In this document: positions 18,371 through 25,678 of the stretch, one piece after another
Layout of the letters: each line of letters opens with the position of its first letter
How positions within the stretch are numbered: position 1 is the stretch's first letter
Origin: Marinobacter sp. BW6
GTDB lineage: Bacteria; Pseudomonadota; Gammaproteobacteria; Pseudomonadales; Oleiphilaceae
Length of the DNA stretch: 64,000 bases
Assembly (NCBI RefSeq): GCF_008107725.1
Contig: NZ_VIRN01000050.1
Span: forward strand, 1-64,000
Reading direction: 5' to 3'
Notes under the pieces: model-generated
Seen by the model: the letters and a program-made list of their open reading frames with translations, nothing else
Told to the model about the DNA's origin: nothing
Databases searched by the model: none
Position numbers and translations under genes: made by a program

Positions 18371-20697
18371 TGAAACAGTCCTTCAAACCAGCCCCGGATA
18401 CGACGTTCCAGATTTCCGGAGCACGAAATTGTCTGCGTGGGTTCACTGCCGGCAATATAAGGCAGCAGTCGGGCATTATCACAGTATTCGTCCGTCAGTG
18501 CCTGCTGCTCCGAATTCACCCAGTGATAATTTACTCCATCGGGCACCACCGGCGAAAAGCCGTGCTGTGGAACCTGCGCCATGAACTTCGACCACACCGG
18601 CAGTGCGCCACTGGCCCCGGTCAGTGATGTGGGACCGTTATCATCGCGCCCGACCCAGGCCACGGCAAGCAGGTCGCCACTGAATCCGGCAAACCAGGAA
18701 TCCCGGCCATCGTCGGTGGTTCCGGTCTTGCCAGCAAGGGTGAGCTCTTGAGGCACTGTGTAATAGGCAGAGCGGCCCGTCCCTTCCTGCATGGTTTCCT
18801 GCATGGCGTACTGTACCAGGTGGGCGGCGGCGGAATCGGCAACCTGCTCGACCTCAAGACTGTAACGAGATAACGCCTCACCGCCGGCATCCGTCACTTC
18901 CCGGATGGTGCGCAGCGGGGTATTGAAGCCTGAGGTCGCCAGCCCCTGATAGATCTGTGCAACCGTCACAGGGCTCATTGAAACCGAGCCCAGAAGCATG
19001 GACGGATAACGGGAAATCGGCGTGTCTACGCCGAAGGCCGTCAGAGTGTCCCGAACTTCGTCCACGCCAATGTCCAGCCCAACGCGAACGGCCGGCAGGT
19101 TATAGGAACGTGACAGCGCCTTGTGCAAGGGCACTTCACCACGCTCCTCACCATCGTAATTCTTGGGCTGCCAGCGCCTGCCATCGTCGAACTCCAGGGT
19201 AAAGCTCTTGTCCAGCACCGGCGTGGTCAAGGTATATCTCTCCGGCTCCTGCAAGGCCGACAGATAGATAAACGGTTTGATCAGCGACCCGATAGGTCGA
19301 TTGGCATCGAGTGCCCGGTTGAATCCGGCAAATTGCGGATCCCGGCCACCGACAAGCGCCAGCACCTCCCCGGAATCCTTCGCGGTTACCACAAGAGTCG
19401 CCTCCAGCGCCTCGGCACCCTGCCCACCGCCCAGCCTCGGGAGGGTATCGGTTACCGCATACTCTGCCGCGTACTGGATTGCGGGGTTCAGGGTGGTGAA
19501 GATCCGCAGACCTTCACTGCGGAGATCCTCTTCCTTGTAATCACGGGAAAGGTGTCGTCTGACCAGATCGATATAGGCCGGGTAGCGATTCTCGGAATAC
19601 GATGGTCGCTCACTGACCCCGAGGGGCAGACCACGGACTCTGGCCGCGCGGCCTGGCTCAACCAGGCCCGCCTGCTCCATTTCAGAAATGACCAGATTCC
19701 GCCGCTCTGTTGCACGCTCCGGATGACGGCGCGGGTTGTAGTAGCTGGGGCCTTTTACCATCCCCACCAGCAAAGCGATCTGGTGCACATCCAGATCCTT
19801 CAGGGATTCACCAAAATAGAACTGGCTGGCCAGGCCAAAACCATGAATGCTGCGTGTGCCGGCTTGCCCGAGGTAGACCTCGTTCAGGTAGGTTTCCAGG
19901 ATGTCGTCTTTCTCATAGTGCAGCTCCAGCAGCACCGACATCAGGGCTTCGTTGGCCTTTCTCACCAGCGTCTGTTCGCGAGTCAGGAAGAAGTTCTTCA
20001 CCAGTTGCTGGGTCAGTGTGCTGCCACCCTGAACGATTCGTCCGGCCTGGATGTTGGCCAGCATCGCCCGGCCGATAGACAAAGGGGCGATGCCGAAGTG
20101 ATCGTAAAAGTTGCGATCCTCGACCGCCATCAGCGTGGTTGGTAACAACGCGGGCACTTCTTCCAGTTGAACCAGTACCCGATCTTCTTTGTGTGCCGGA
20201 TAAATACCGCCAATCTGGGCGGGCTCAAGCCGGACAATCGGGGCATTGTCGCCTTCAATCACCGAAAAGCCCTGAACCCGATCGCCCGAGATCGACAGAG
20301 AGATCCGGCGCCGGGGCTCATCGCCGTCCGGGAACGAAAAGCCCCGGGTACTGATGACGAAGCGATTCCCACTGCGCTGGTAACTGCCTGATTTTTTGCC
20401 GTCGCCTTTGCGGAAACCGGAGAGGCTCAACTCCCGTTCGAGGGCACTGGCACTGACGCTGGCACCATCGAAAAGCTCCAGCGGACGGGCGTACACCCGG
20501 GACGGGACTTCAAAACGCCGGCCCTCGAAACGGGAGGTCACCACGGCATCGAGGTAAACCATCCAGCCTGCCAGCAAAACGAGACCGATGGCACATAACC
20601 GGAACATGAAACGCCAGAACCACGGCCGACGACCGTTGTTCGAAGAACGTCTGGAGGGCTTTCGTCTGGGGCTGGAAGATGCTTTGGATTTTTTCAT
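18367..20697 (-). CDS. mrcB: Penicillin-binding protein 1B
   Basis: Bifunctional class A PBP that polymerises and crosslinks peptidoglycan. Order: basic Ser-rich cytoplasmic tail, one transmembrane helix (about 28-50), a UB2H-like domain (about 65-160), a GT51 glycosyltransferase with catalytic E193 in EDRNFYDHFG, and a transpeptidase with S471 in SLIK, SYN and KTGTT motifs. ATG 20697 gives 776 residues; a TTG at 20739 would add 14. No RBS precedes ATG, and a TATAAT ends 8 nt before it, so the transcript could be nearly leaderless. It is translationally coupled to the lipoprotein downstream. Confidence 0.95.
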   Translation of the reverse strand: MKKSKASSSPRRKPSRRSSNNGRRPWFWRFMFRLCAIGLVLLAGWMVYLDAVVTSRFEGRRFEVPSRVYARPLELFDGASVSASALERELSLSGFRKGDGKKSGSYQRSGNRFVISTRGFSFPDGDEPRRRISLSISGDRVQGFSVIEGDNAPIVRLEPAQIGGIYPAHKEDRVLVQLEEVPALLPTTLMAVEDRNFYDHFGIAPLSIGRAMLANIQAGRIVQGGSTLTQQLVKNFFLTREQTLVRKANEALMSVLLELHYEKDDILETYLNEVYLGQAGTRSIHGFGLASQFYFGESLKDLDVHQIALLVGMVKGPSYYNPRRHPERATERRNLVISEMEQAGLVEPGRAARVRGLPLGVSERPSYSENRYPAYIDLVRRHLSRDYKEEDLRSEGLRIFTTLNPAIQYAAEYAVTDTLPRLGGGQGAEALEATLVVTAKDSGEVLALVGGRDPQFAGFNRALDANRPIGSLIKPFIYLSALQEPERYTLTTPVLDKSFTLEFDDGRRWQPKNYDGEERGEVPLHKALSRSYNLPAVRVGLDIGVDEVRDTLTAFGVDTPISRYPSMLLGSVSMSPVTVAQIYQGLATSGFNTPLRTIREVTDAGGEALSRYSLEVEQVADSAAAHLVQYAMQETMQEGTGRSAYYTVPQELTLAGKTGTTDDGRDSWFAGFSGDLLAVAWVGRDDNGPTSLTGASGALPVWSKFMAQVPQHGFSPVVPDGVNYHWVNSEQQALTDEYCDNARLLPYIAGSEPTQTISCSGNLERRIRGWFEGLFQ

Positions 20698-20818
20698 GGC
20701 GCGATTATAACGAAGGGAGCGGTGAGTAAGGCAGGCCAACCGTGTGTTATTTCTGTAATCTGCCCGTTATGATAGGGCAAGAAAAATCAATGGGTTCAGG
20801 GAACGCGAGGAGAGCACG

Positions 20819-22405
20819 GTGAGTGAGACATCCCCAGGCAATCTGATTCTGTCCATGCAGAATCCAAATCTGTACGACCATCCTGTCGATGGCTTTCAGG
20901 TTATCGAAACTCACATCTCTCAGGTGATCCTGACCGGTGACTACGCCTACAAGATCAAGAAGCCCATGGATTTCGGCTTCCTGAACTTCTCCACCCTCGA
21001 TCGCCGGAAACATTTCTGCGAGGAGGAGCTGAGACTCAATCGACGGCTCGCCGAAAAACTGTATCTGGAAGTGGTGCCCATCACTGGCACGCCGGAAAAC
21101 CCGATCCTCGGTGGCGAGGGCGAAGCCTTCGAATACGCCATCAAGATGCGCCAGTTCGGTCAGGAACACCTCTTCGATCGTTTGCAGGAGCAGGGAGGGT
21201 TGGCCCCCGAACCGCTGACAGACCTGGCCCGTCAGGTCGCTGCCTTCCACGACCAGTTGCCGCCCGTGCCCGATGAAAAACCGCTTGGAACGCCCGAGGC
21301 GGTGTTTTCCGCCATGCAGGAGAATTTTGACCAGATCCGTCCGATGATTGACGACCCGGATCTGCTCATGCAGCTGGATAACCTCCAGGCCTGGACCGAA
21401 TCCACCTTCCAGAGGCACCGGGAGCTGATTGCGCACCGCCGCGCCAGCGGCATGGTCCGGGAGTGCCATGGCGACCTCCATCTGGCCAACATCACCCGCT
21501 TCGAGGGCGAGGTGACCGTATTTGATTGCATCGAATTCAACGAACCGTTCCGCTGGATCGATGTCATCAACGATCTCGCGTTCCTTCTGATGGATCTCGA
21601 ATCCCGCGGGGAAAATGCCCTGGCCAATCAGGTGCTCAATTCTTACCTGGAATACCGGGATGACTTCGAGGCGCTGCCGTTACTGCCGCTCTACAAGGCT
21701 TACCGCGCCATGGTCCGCGCCAAGATCGCCCTGTTCACTATGGGCAACCCCGGAATCACTGACGCCGACAAAGCCGACCTGATGCAGCGCTATCGCGACT
21801 ACGTCCAGTTGGCGGAGGATTACGGCACTATTCCCAACCACTACCTGCTGGCAACCACCGGCCTGTCCGCCAGCGGCAAGACCTGCGTCAGCGCCGCCAT
21901 GGCAAATGAGCTGGGGCTGATCCGCCTGCGTTCCGATGTCGAGCGCAAGCGTCTGCACGGGCTGGCGCCACTGGAGAGTTCCCGCTCACCGACCGGTGGC
22001 AACCTGTACACCGAGGAAGCAACAGAGAAAACCTATCAGCGACTGGCAGAGCTCGCCGGCCACGTTCTGGCGGCCGGGTTCCCGGTGATTGTGGACGCCG
22101 CCAGCCTGAAACAGAAGGAACGGTCTTTGCTGGCATCCGTAGCCGAGGCCCAGGGCGTGCCCTTTACTCTGATCCATTGCGAGGCACCGGAAGACCTGCG
22201 CCGGGAGTGGATCCGCAACCGCAAGGGGGACGCCTCCGAGGCCACCGAGGAACTGCTGGACGCCCAGCAAACCTGGTTTGAACCTTTGACCGCGGAAGAG
22301 AAAAGCCACACCGTCCATCTGCACACCGATCAGGAACATGTGGCGGAAGCCGTGGCCGGCCGGATCCGGCAACACCTGGGCATCCCCGGCGGCAAAGCCG
22401 GTTAA
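20819..22405 (+). CDS. Fused phosphotransferase/AAA kinase-like protein
   Basis: 528-residue cytoplasmic protein with two parts. Residues about 25-330 resemble an aminoglycoside phosphotransferase-type kinase (VRECHGDLHLANITRFEGEVTVFDCIEFNEPFRWIDVINDLAFLLMDL, with catalytic-loop HGDLHLAN and DxD-like metal motif). Residues about 340-520 form a P-loop NTPase (TTGLSASGKTCVSAAMA, with VIVDAASLKQKER). This COG2187 plus COG0645 fusion is widespread in proteobacteria but has no settled function. GTG 20819 has GAGGAG 6 nt upstream. It is divergent from mrcB and followed by the pentapeptide gene after 40 nt. Confidence 0.85.
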   Translation: MSETSPGNLILSMQNPNLYDHPVDGFQVIETHISQVILTGDYAYKIKKPMDFGFLNFSTLDRRKHFCEEELRLNRRLAEKLYLEVVPITGTPENPILGGEGEAFEYAIKMRQFGQEHLFDRLQEQGGLAPEPLTDLARQVAAFHDQLPPVPDEKPLGTPEAVFSAMQENFDQIRPMIDDPDLLMQLDNLQAWTESTFQRHRELIAHRRASGMVRECHGDLHLANITRFEGEVTVFDCIEFNEPFRWIDVINDLAFLLMDLESRGENALANQVLNSYLEYRDDFEALPLLPLYKAYRAMVRAKIALFTMGNPGITDADKADLMQRYRDYVQLAEDYGTIPNHYLLATTGLSASGKTCVSAAMANELGLIRLRSDVERKRLHGLAPLESSRSPTGGNLYTEEATEKTYQRLAELAGHVLAAGFPVIVDAASLKQKERSLLASVAEAQGVPFTLIHCEAPEDLRREWIRNRKGDASEATEELLDAQQTWFEPLTAEEKSHTVHLHTDQEHVAEAVAGRIRQHLGIPGGKAG

Positions 22406-22445
22406 GAACAACATCAGGCGCCTATGGGCGAGCGCGAGGTTCGAT

Positions 22446-22814
22446 ATGGACGATAAAAGCGAACACGAAGTACATCAGATCAGCCACCCGCTCTACGATA
22501 TTCTTCGTAGCGAGGACATGCAGGCATTCAATGCTGAAAAGGCAAAGCTCGCAGAGCTCCCCAGTTTCGCTCATGGCGATTTCCGGGGGCTGGATCTGAG
22601 AGGAATGGATGCCAAGGGACTGGATTTCCGCCACGCCTACTTTCGCGGTGCAGACCTGCGGGGTGTGGACTTTTCGAAATCCAGAATGGAAGGCTCAAGC
22701 ATCGCCAGCGCCAAGATTTCCGGTTGCTATTTCCCGCATCGCCTGGACGCCGATGAGATCGTCATGTCCCTGAACCACGGGACCCGCATGCGCTACGCCA
22801 TCTTGCCGAAATGA
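22446..22814 (+). CDS. Pentapeptide-repeat protein
   Basis: 122 residues. The middle (about 43-92) has consecutive A/D-L/F-x-x pentapeptides (FRGLDLRGMDAKGLDFRHAY, FRGADLRGVDFSKSRMEG), which fold as a short right-handed quadrilateral beta-helix. The repeat run is much shorter than in Qnr-type gyrase-protection proteins, so that role is unlikely. ATG 22446 follows GAGG by 6 nt. The Rieske gene overlaps its end by 4 bp. Confidence 0.85.
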   Translation: MDDKSEHEVHQISHPLYDILRSEDMQAFNAEKAKLAELPSFAHGDFRGLDLRGMDAKGLDFRHAYFRGADLRGVDFSKSRMEGSSIASAKISGCYFPHRLDADEIVMSLNHGTRMRYAILPK

Positions 22815-23182
22815 GCAGTAACCAGAACGCCTGGCAGCCCGTTTGTCCCGCATCCGAGCTGGCACCGGGCCGTTTTGTCGAATTCCGGCTCCGGGAGAAG
22901 GCCCGGGAGCCGGAAGGTATGCCGTTAACCGGCTTCCTGTTCCTCGACGGCAGTACGCCCCGCGCCTATCTGAATATTTGCCCGCATCTGGGCGTCGAGC
23001 TGAACTGGATGCCGGGCCGGTTCATGGATTCCGACAATCTGTTCATCCAGTGCTCGACCCACGGCGCCCTGTTCAAGCCCGCCGACGGCGAATGCATTGC
23101 CGGCCCCTGCCAGGGTGATGCACTCACCCATCTGGACTTGCGGGAGCGGGACGGCCAGATCGAAATCAGACTTCCAGAATAA
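22811..23182 (+). CDS. Rieske [2Fe-2S] protein
   Basis: Soluble Rieske-type ferredoxin domain of 123 residues. Cluster ligands are C57 and H59 ([10 protein letters not shown]) and C81 and H84 ([10 protein letters not shown]). No signal peptide or transmembrane segment, so it is cytoplasmic rather than part of a bc1 complex. Partner unknown; it is coupled to the pentapeptide gene (ATGA overlap), and its 3' end overlaps convergent sfsA by 17 bp. Confidence 0.9.
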   Translation: MSSNQNAWQPVCPASELAPGRFVEFRLREKAREPEGMPLTGFLFLDGSTPRAYLNICPHLGVELNWMPGRFMDSDNLFIQCSTHGALFKPADGECIAGPCQGDALTHLDLRERDGQIEIRLPE

Positions 23183-23897
23183 CCGGCACCGATTCGGTCA
23201 GCGTCAACACGCCCGTCGGGGTGCCGTCGCTCTCGCTCAAGTCGGCGCGATAGGCGATCACTTCCACACCTGCATCGCAGGCCTGCCGTAGTAGCTCACC
23301 GTATTTGCGATCAATGTGGTCGGCCGGGCGCACGGTTTGAATGCCGGTGTGGTTGACCACGAAAAACAAGACCGCGCGATCACCCTGCTGGACCTGGGCC
23401 ATCAGCTCTCGAAGGTGTTTCTGACCGCGCTCAGTCACCGCATCCGGGAAAAAGCCCTGCCCGTTCTCCGCCAGCGTGACATTCTTGACCTCCACCCAGG
23501 CATCGGCCGCCGTGTCATGGCCGGAAAGCAGCAGGTCAATCCGACTTTTCTCTGAACCATACTTAACCTCGGCGCGGCACTCGGAATAACCGCCCAGTTC
23601 CACAACGGTGCCGCCCTGCACCGCCTCCCGGGCCTGGCTGTTCGGCCGGGCGGTGTTCACGCAGGCCAGCTGCCCGGGCGACGTTTCCACCAACTCCCAG
23701 GTGTACTGCAGTTTGCGCTTGGGATTATCACTCCGGCTGAGCCAGACCCGAGCATCCTCTGGCTGACAGCCCAGCATGGACCCGGTGTTCGGGCAGTGGG
23801 CGGTCACCTCCGAGCCATCCGGCAGCCGCACGTCTGCCAGAAAGCGTTTGTAACGGCGGATAAGCCGGCCTTCAACCAACGGTTCTGGAAACTTCAT
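23166..23897 (-). CDS. sfsA: SfsA family protein (sugar fermentation stimulation)
   Basis: SfsA family, 243 residues. Seen: N-terminal OB-like region ([33 protein letters not shown]) and the nuclease-like core ([45 protein letters not shown]), where D, E and K resemble PD-(D/E)xK nuclease residues. Its role in cells is still unclear; it was first described as a maltose-regulon activator. ATG 23897 is chosen because GGAG lies 5 nt upstream; a frame five codons longer has none. Divergent from dksA. Confidence 0.92.
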   Translation of the reverse strand: MKFPEPLVEGRLIRRYKRFLADVRLPDGSEVTAHCPNTGSMLGCQPEDARVWLSRSDNPKRKLQYTWELVETSPGQLACVNTARPNSQAREAVQGGTVVELGGYSECRAEVKYGSEKSRIDLLLSGHDTAADAWVEVKNVTLAENGQGFFPDAVTERGQKHLRELMAQVQQGDRAVLFFVVNHTGIQTVRPADHIDRKYGELLRQACDAGVEVIAYRADLSESDGTPTGVLTLTESVPVILEV

Positions 23898-24076
23898 GTG
23901 ATCTCCGTACAAAAGTCGATGTCACAAGGCTGGCACCCCCGTGACTAATCTGCTATTTTCCGCAAATTCCCGTTTCAGGACGAATGCTTCATCCAGGGTA
24001 TAACCGCGCAGCCACGGGGGCTCACGCGGAGGGAAGCAAACCGTTCTTGTGAAGTACAAACAAGAGGCCGGGTTCA

Positions 24077-24517
24077 ATGGCAACGACTGCAGAACAACCA
24101 CGCGAACGTTTTACCAACTTCACCCCCTATGAAATGAAGAAGGGTGAAGAGTACATGAGTGCGGAAATGCTCCAGCACTTCAAAGATCTGCTGCTGCAAT
24201 GGAAGCAGGAGCTGATGGAAGAAGTCGACCGCACCATGCACCACATGCAGGAAGACGCCGCAAATTACGCGGATCCCAGCGATCGCGCAACCCAGGAAGA
24301 AGAGTTCAGCCTGGAGCTGCGTACCCGCGACCGCGAGCGGAAGCTGATCAAGAAGATTGACCAGACCATCGACCGCATCGACAAAGACGACTATGGCTTC
24401 TGCGATCAGTGTGGCGTGGAAATCGGTATCCGCCGTCTGGAAGCGCGACCGACAGCCACCCTGTGCATTGATTGCAAGACACTGGCCGAGATTCGCGAAC
24501 GCCAGACCGGCATCTGA
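24077..24517 (+). CDS. dksA: RNA polymerase-binding transcription factor DksA
   Basis: 146-residue regulator that enters the RNA polymerase secondary channel and, with ppGpp, represses rRNA promoters and activates amino-acid genes. It has the long coiled-coil with tip DPSDRATQEEEF and a four-cysteine zinc finger (C109, C112, C130, C133), so it is the classical zinc form. With spoT (58207) and GC-rich rRNA discriminators in the same window it belongs to the stringent response. Followed by a hairpin and gluQ, as in E. coli. Confidence 0.97.
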   Translation: MATTAEQPRERFTNFTPYEMKKGEEYMSAEMLQHFKDLLLQWKQELMEEVDRTMHHMQEDAANYADPSDRATQEEEFSLELRTRDRERKLIKKIDQTIDRIDKDDYGFCDQCGVEIGIRRLEARPTATLCIDCKTLAEIRERQTGI

Positions 24518-24534
24518 GCCTACCACTCAACAGC

Positions 24535-24565
24535 TGCCGGCCGGGGCTTTTTGCAGCCCCGCCGG
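24535..24565 (+). terminator. dksA-gluQ intergenic hairpin
   Basis: GCCGG-C-CGGGGCT pairs with AGCCCCG-CCGGC around a short TTTTGC loop, leaving one bulged C. It lies between dksA and gluQ, where enterobacteria have a terminator that limits gluQ expression. Only 13 nt separate it from the gluQ ATG, so it could also mask the gluQ translation start, which has no clear RBS. Confidence 0.7.
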
Positions 24566-24578
24566 CTGACTGACCGCC

Positions 24579-25451
24579 ATGAACAATCCTTCGTATCGGG
24601 GTCGCTTTGCGCCCTCGCCGACCGGCCCGCTGCATTTCGGCTCACTGGTTACCGCACTTGCCAGCTTCCTGGAAGCCCGCAGCCAGGGCGGCCAGTGGTT
24701 TATCCGCATTGAAGACCTGGATCCTCTGAGAGAACCGCCGGAAGCTACCGGTCAGATTCTCGCCAGCCTGGACGCCCATGGCCTGTTTCCCGACGAGCCA
24801 GTGCGATTCCAGTCCAGACGCCATGACGCCTATCAGAAAGCCATTGAGCGCTTGCTCGAAAGCGGACACGCCTATCGCTGCCAATGCTCACGCAAGGAGC
24901 TGCAAGCCAACGAAGGGCGCCACCCGAACCATTGCCGCAGCCGCAAAGCCATAGACGGCGACCGTCCTTATGCCATCCGTTTTGCCCTTGAAGAGGCGGA
25001 CTGCCATTGGCAGGATCTGCTATTGGGACCACAACACCAGACCGTAAAGGCAGAGTTTGATGATCCGGTGATCCTCCGTAAGGAAGGATTCTACGCCTAT
25101 CAGCTCGCCGTGGTTGTTGATGACATTGACCAGGGCATTACGGACGTGGTGCGCGGCTCGGACCTTCTGGACATGACGGCGCAACAGGAGCAGATTTACC
25201 GGGCACTGGGTGCCCTCCCCCCACGTTGGCTGCACATCCCGGTCATACTCAACGAGCAGGGCCAGAAACTCAGCAAGCAGACCCACGCCCCGGCACTCAA
25301 CGACGAAGAGCCTGTCGACAACCTGTTCCGGGCGCTTGTCGCACTTGGCCAGAATCCGCCTGACTACCTGGCAACCGGGTCCCTGGAATCCCTGCTGGAA
25401 TGGGGCCGGAGGAACTGGCAACGGGGCGCCATCCACCTGACATCCCGGTGA
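24579..25451 (+). CDS. gluQ: Glutamyl-Q tRNA(Asp) synthetase
   Basis: GluRS paralogue lacking the anticodon-binding domain; it attaches glutamate to queuosine at position 34 of tRNA-Asp. Class I motif at the start is GRFAPSPTGPLHFGSLVTAL, with RIEDLD, a zinc-site region (YRCQCSRKEL...HCRSR) and QKLSKQ as the KMSKS equivalent. Length 290 is normal. Confidence 0.95.
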   Translation: MNNPSYRGRFAPSPTGPLHFGSLVTALASFLEARSQGGQWFIRIEDLDPLREPPEATGQILASLDAHGLFPDEPVRFQSRRHDAYQKAIERLLESGHAYRCQCSRKELQANEGRHPNHCRSRKAIDGDRPYAIRFALEEADCHWQDLLLGPQHQTVKAEFDDPVILRKEGFYAYQLAVVVDDIDQGITDVVRGSDLLDMTAQQEQIYRALGALPPRWLHIPVILNEQGQKLSKQTHAPALNDEEPVDNLFRALVALGQNPPDYLATGSLESLLEWGRRNWQRGAIHLTSR

Positions 25452-25466
25452 GGGACATGGTATAAA
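25437..25466 (+). promoter_or_regulatory. Candidate sigma-70 promoter for cbrXAB
   Basis: CTGACA (25437-25442), 18-bp spacer, TATAAA (25461-25466), about 35 nt upstream of the cbrX ATG and overlapping the end of gluQ. Confidence 0.5.
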
Positions 25467-25501
25467 GCCCTTCTCACACCTCAGCGCGGATAGCATGCCT
25501 G

Positions 25502-25678
25502 ATGTATATCTACCGTCTGGTCTTCCTGTTGGTATTGGCCATCTATATTTTTTCGCCCAACATCCTTGACTGGTGGACTTCGCCGGGGAACGTCTGGTAT
25601 AGCCCCTACATTATTTGGGCCGGGCTGATTGCTATCGGTTTCTGGCTGGAATGGCGGCGGGACCCCAATGAGTTTTAG
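25502..25678 (+). CDS. cbrX: Small membrane protein CbrX
   Basis: A 58-residue protein starting MYIYRLVFLL and ending WRRDPNEF. It has two hydrophobic helices (about 5-21 and 36-50) around a Trp-rich loop (DWWTSPGNVWYSPY). Its last 11 nt overlap the start of cbrA. In Pseudomonas a short overlapping gene, cbrX, precedes cbrA and its translation is needed for cbrA expression; size, position and overlap match. The RBS is weak. The function of the peptide itself is unknown. Confidence 0.85.
   Translation: MYIYRLVFLLVLAIYIFSPNILDWWTSPGNVWYSPYIIWAGLIAIGFWLEWRRDPNEF

Noticed and set aside
19123..20145. 340-residue plus-strand frame opposite mrcB
   Set aside because: Antisense shadow of the transglycosylase/transpeptidase; no independent support.
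22446..22814. Qnr-like quinolone-resistance protein
   Set aside because: Repeat run covers only about ten pentapeptides against more than forty in Qnr proteins; sequence gives no sign of gyrase mimicry.
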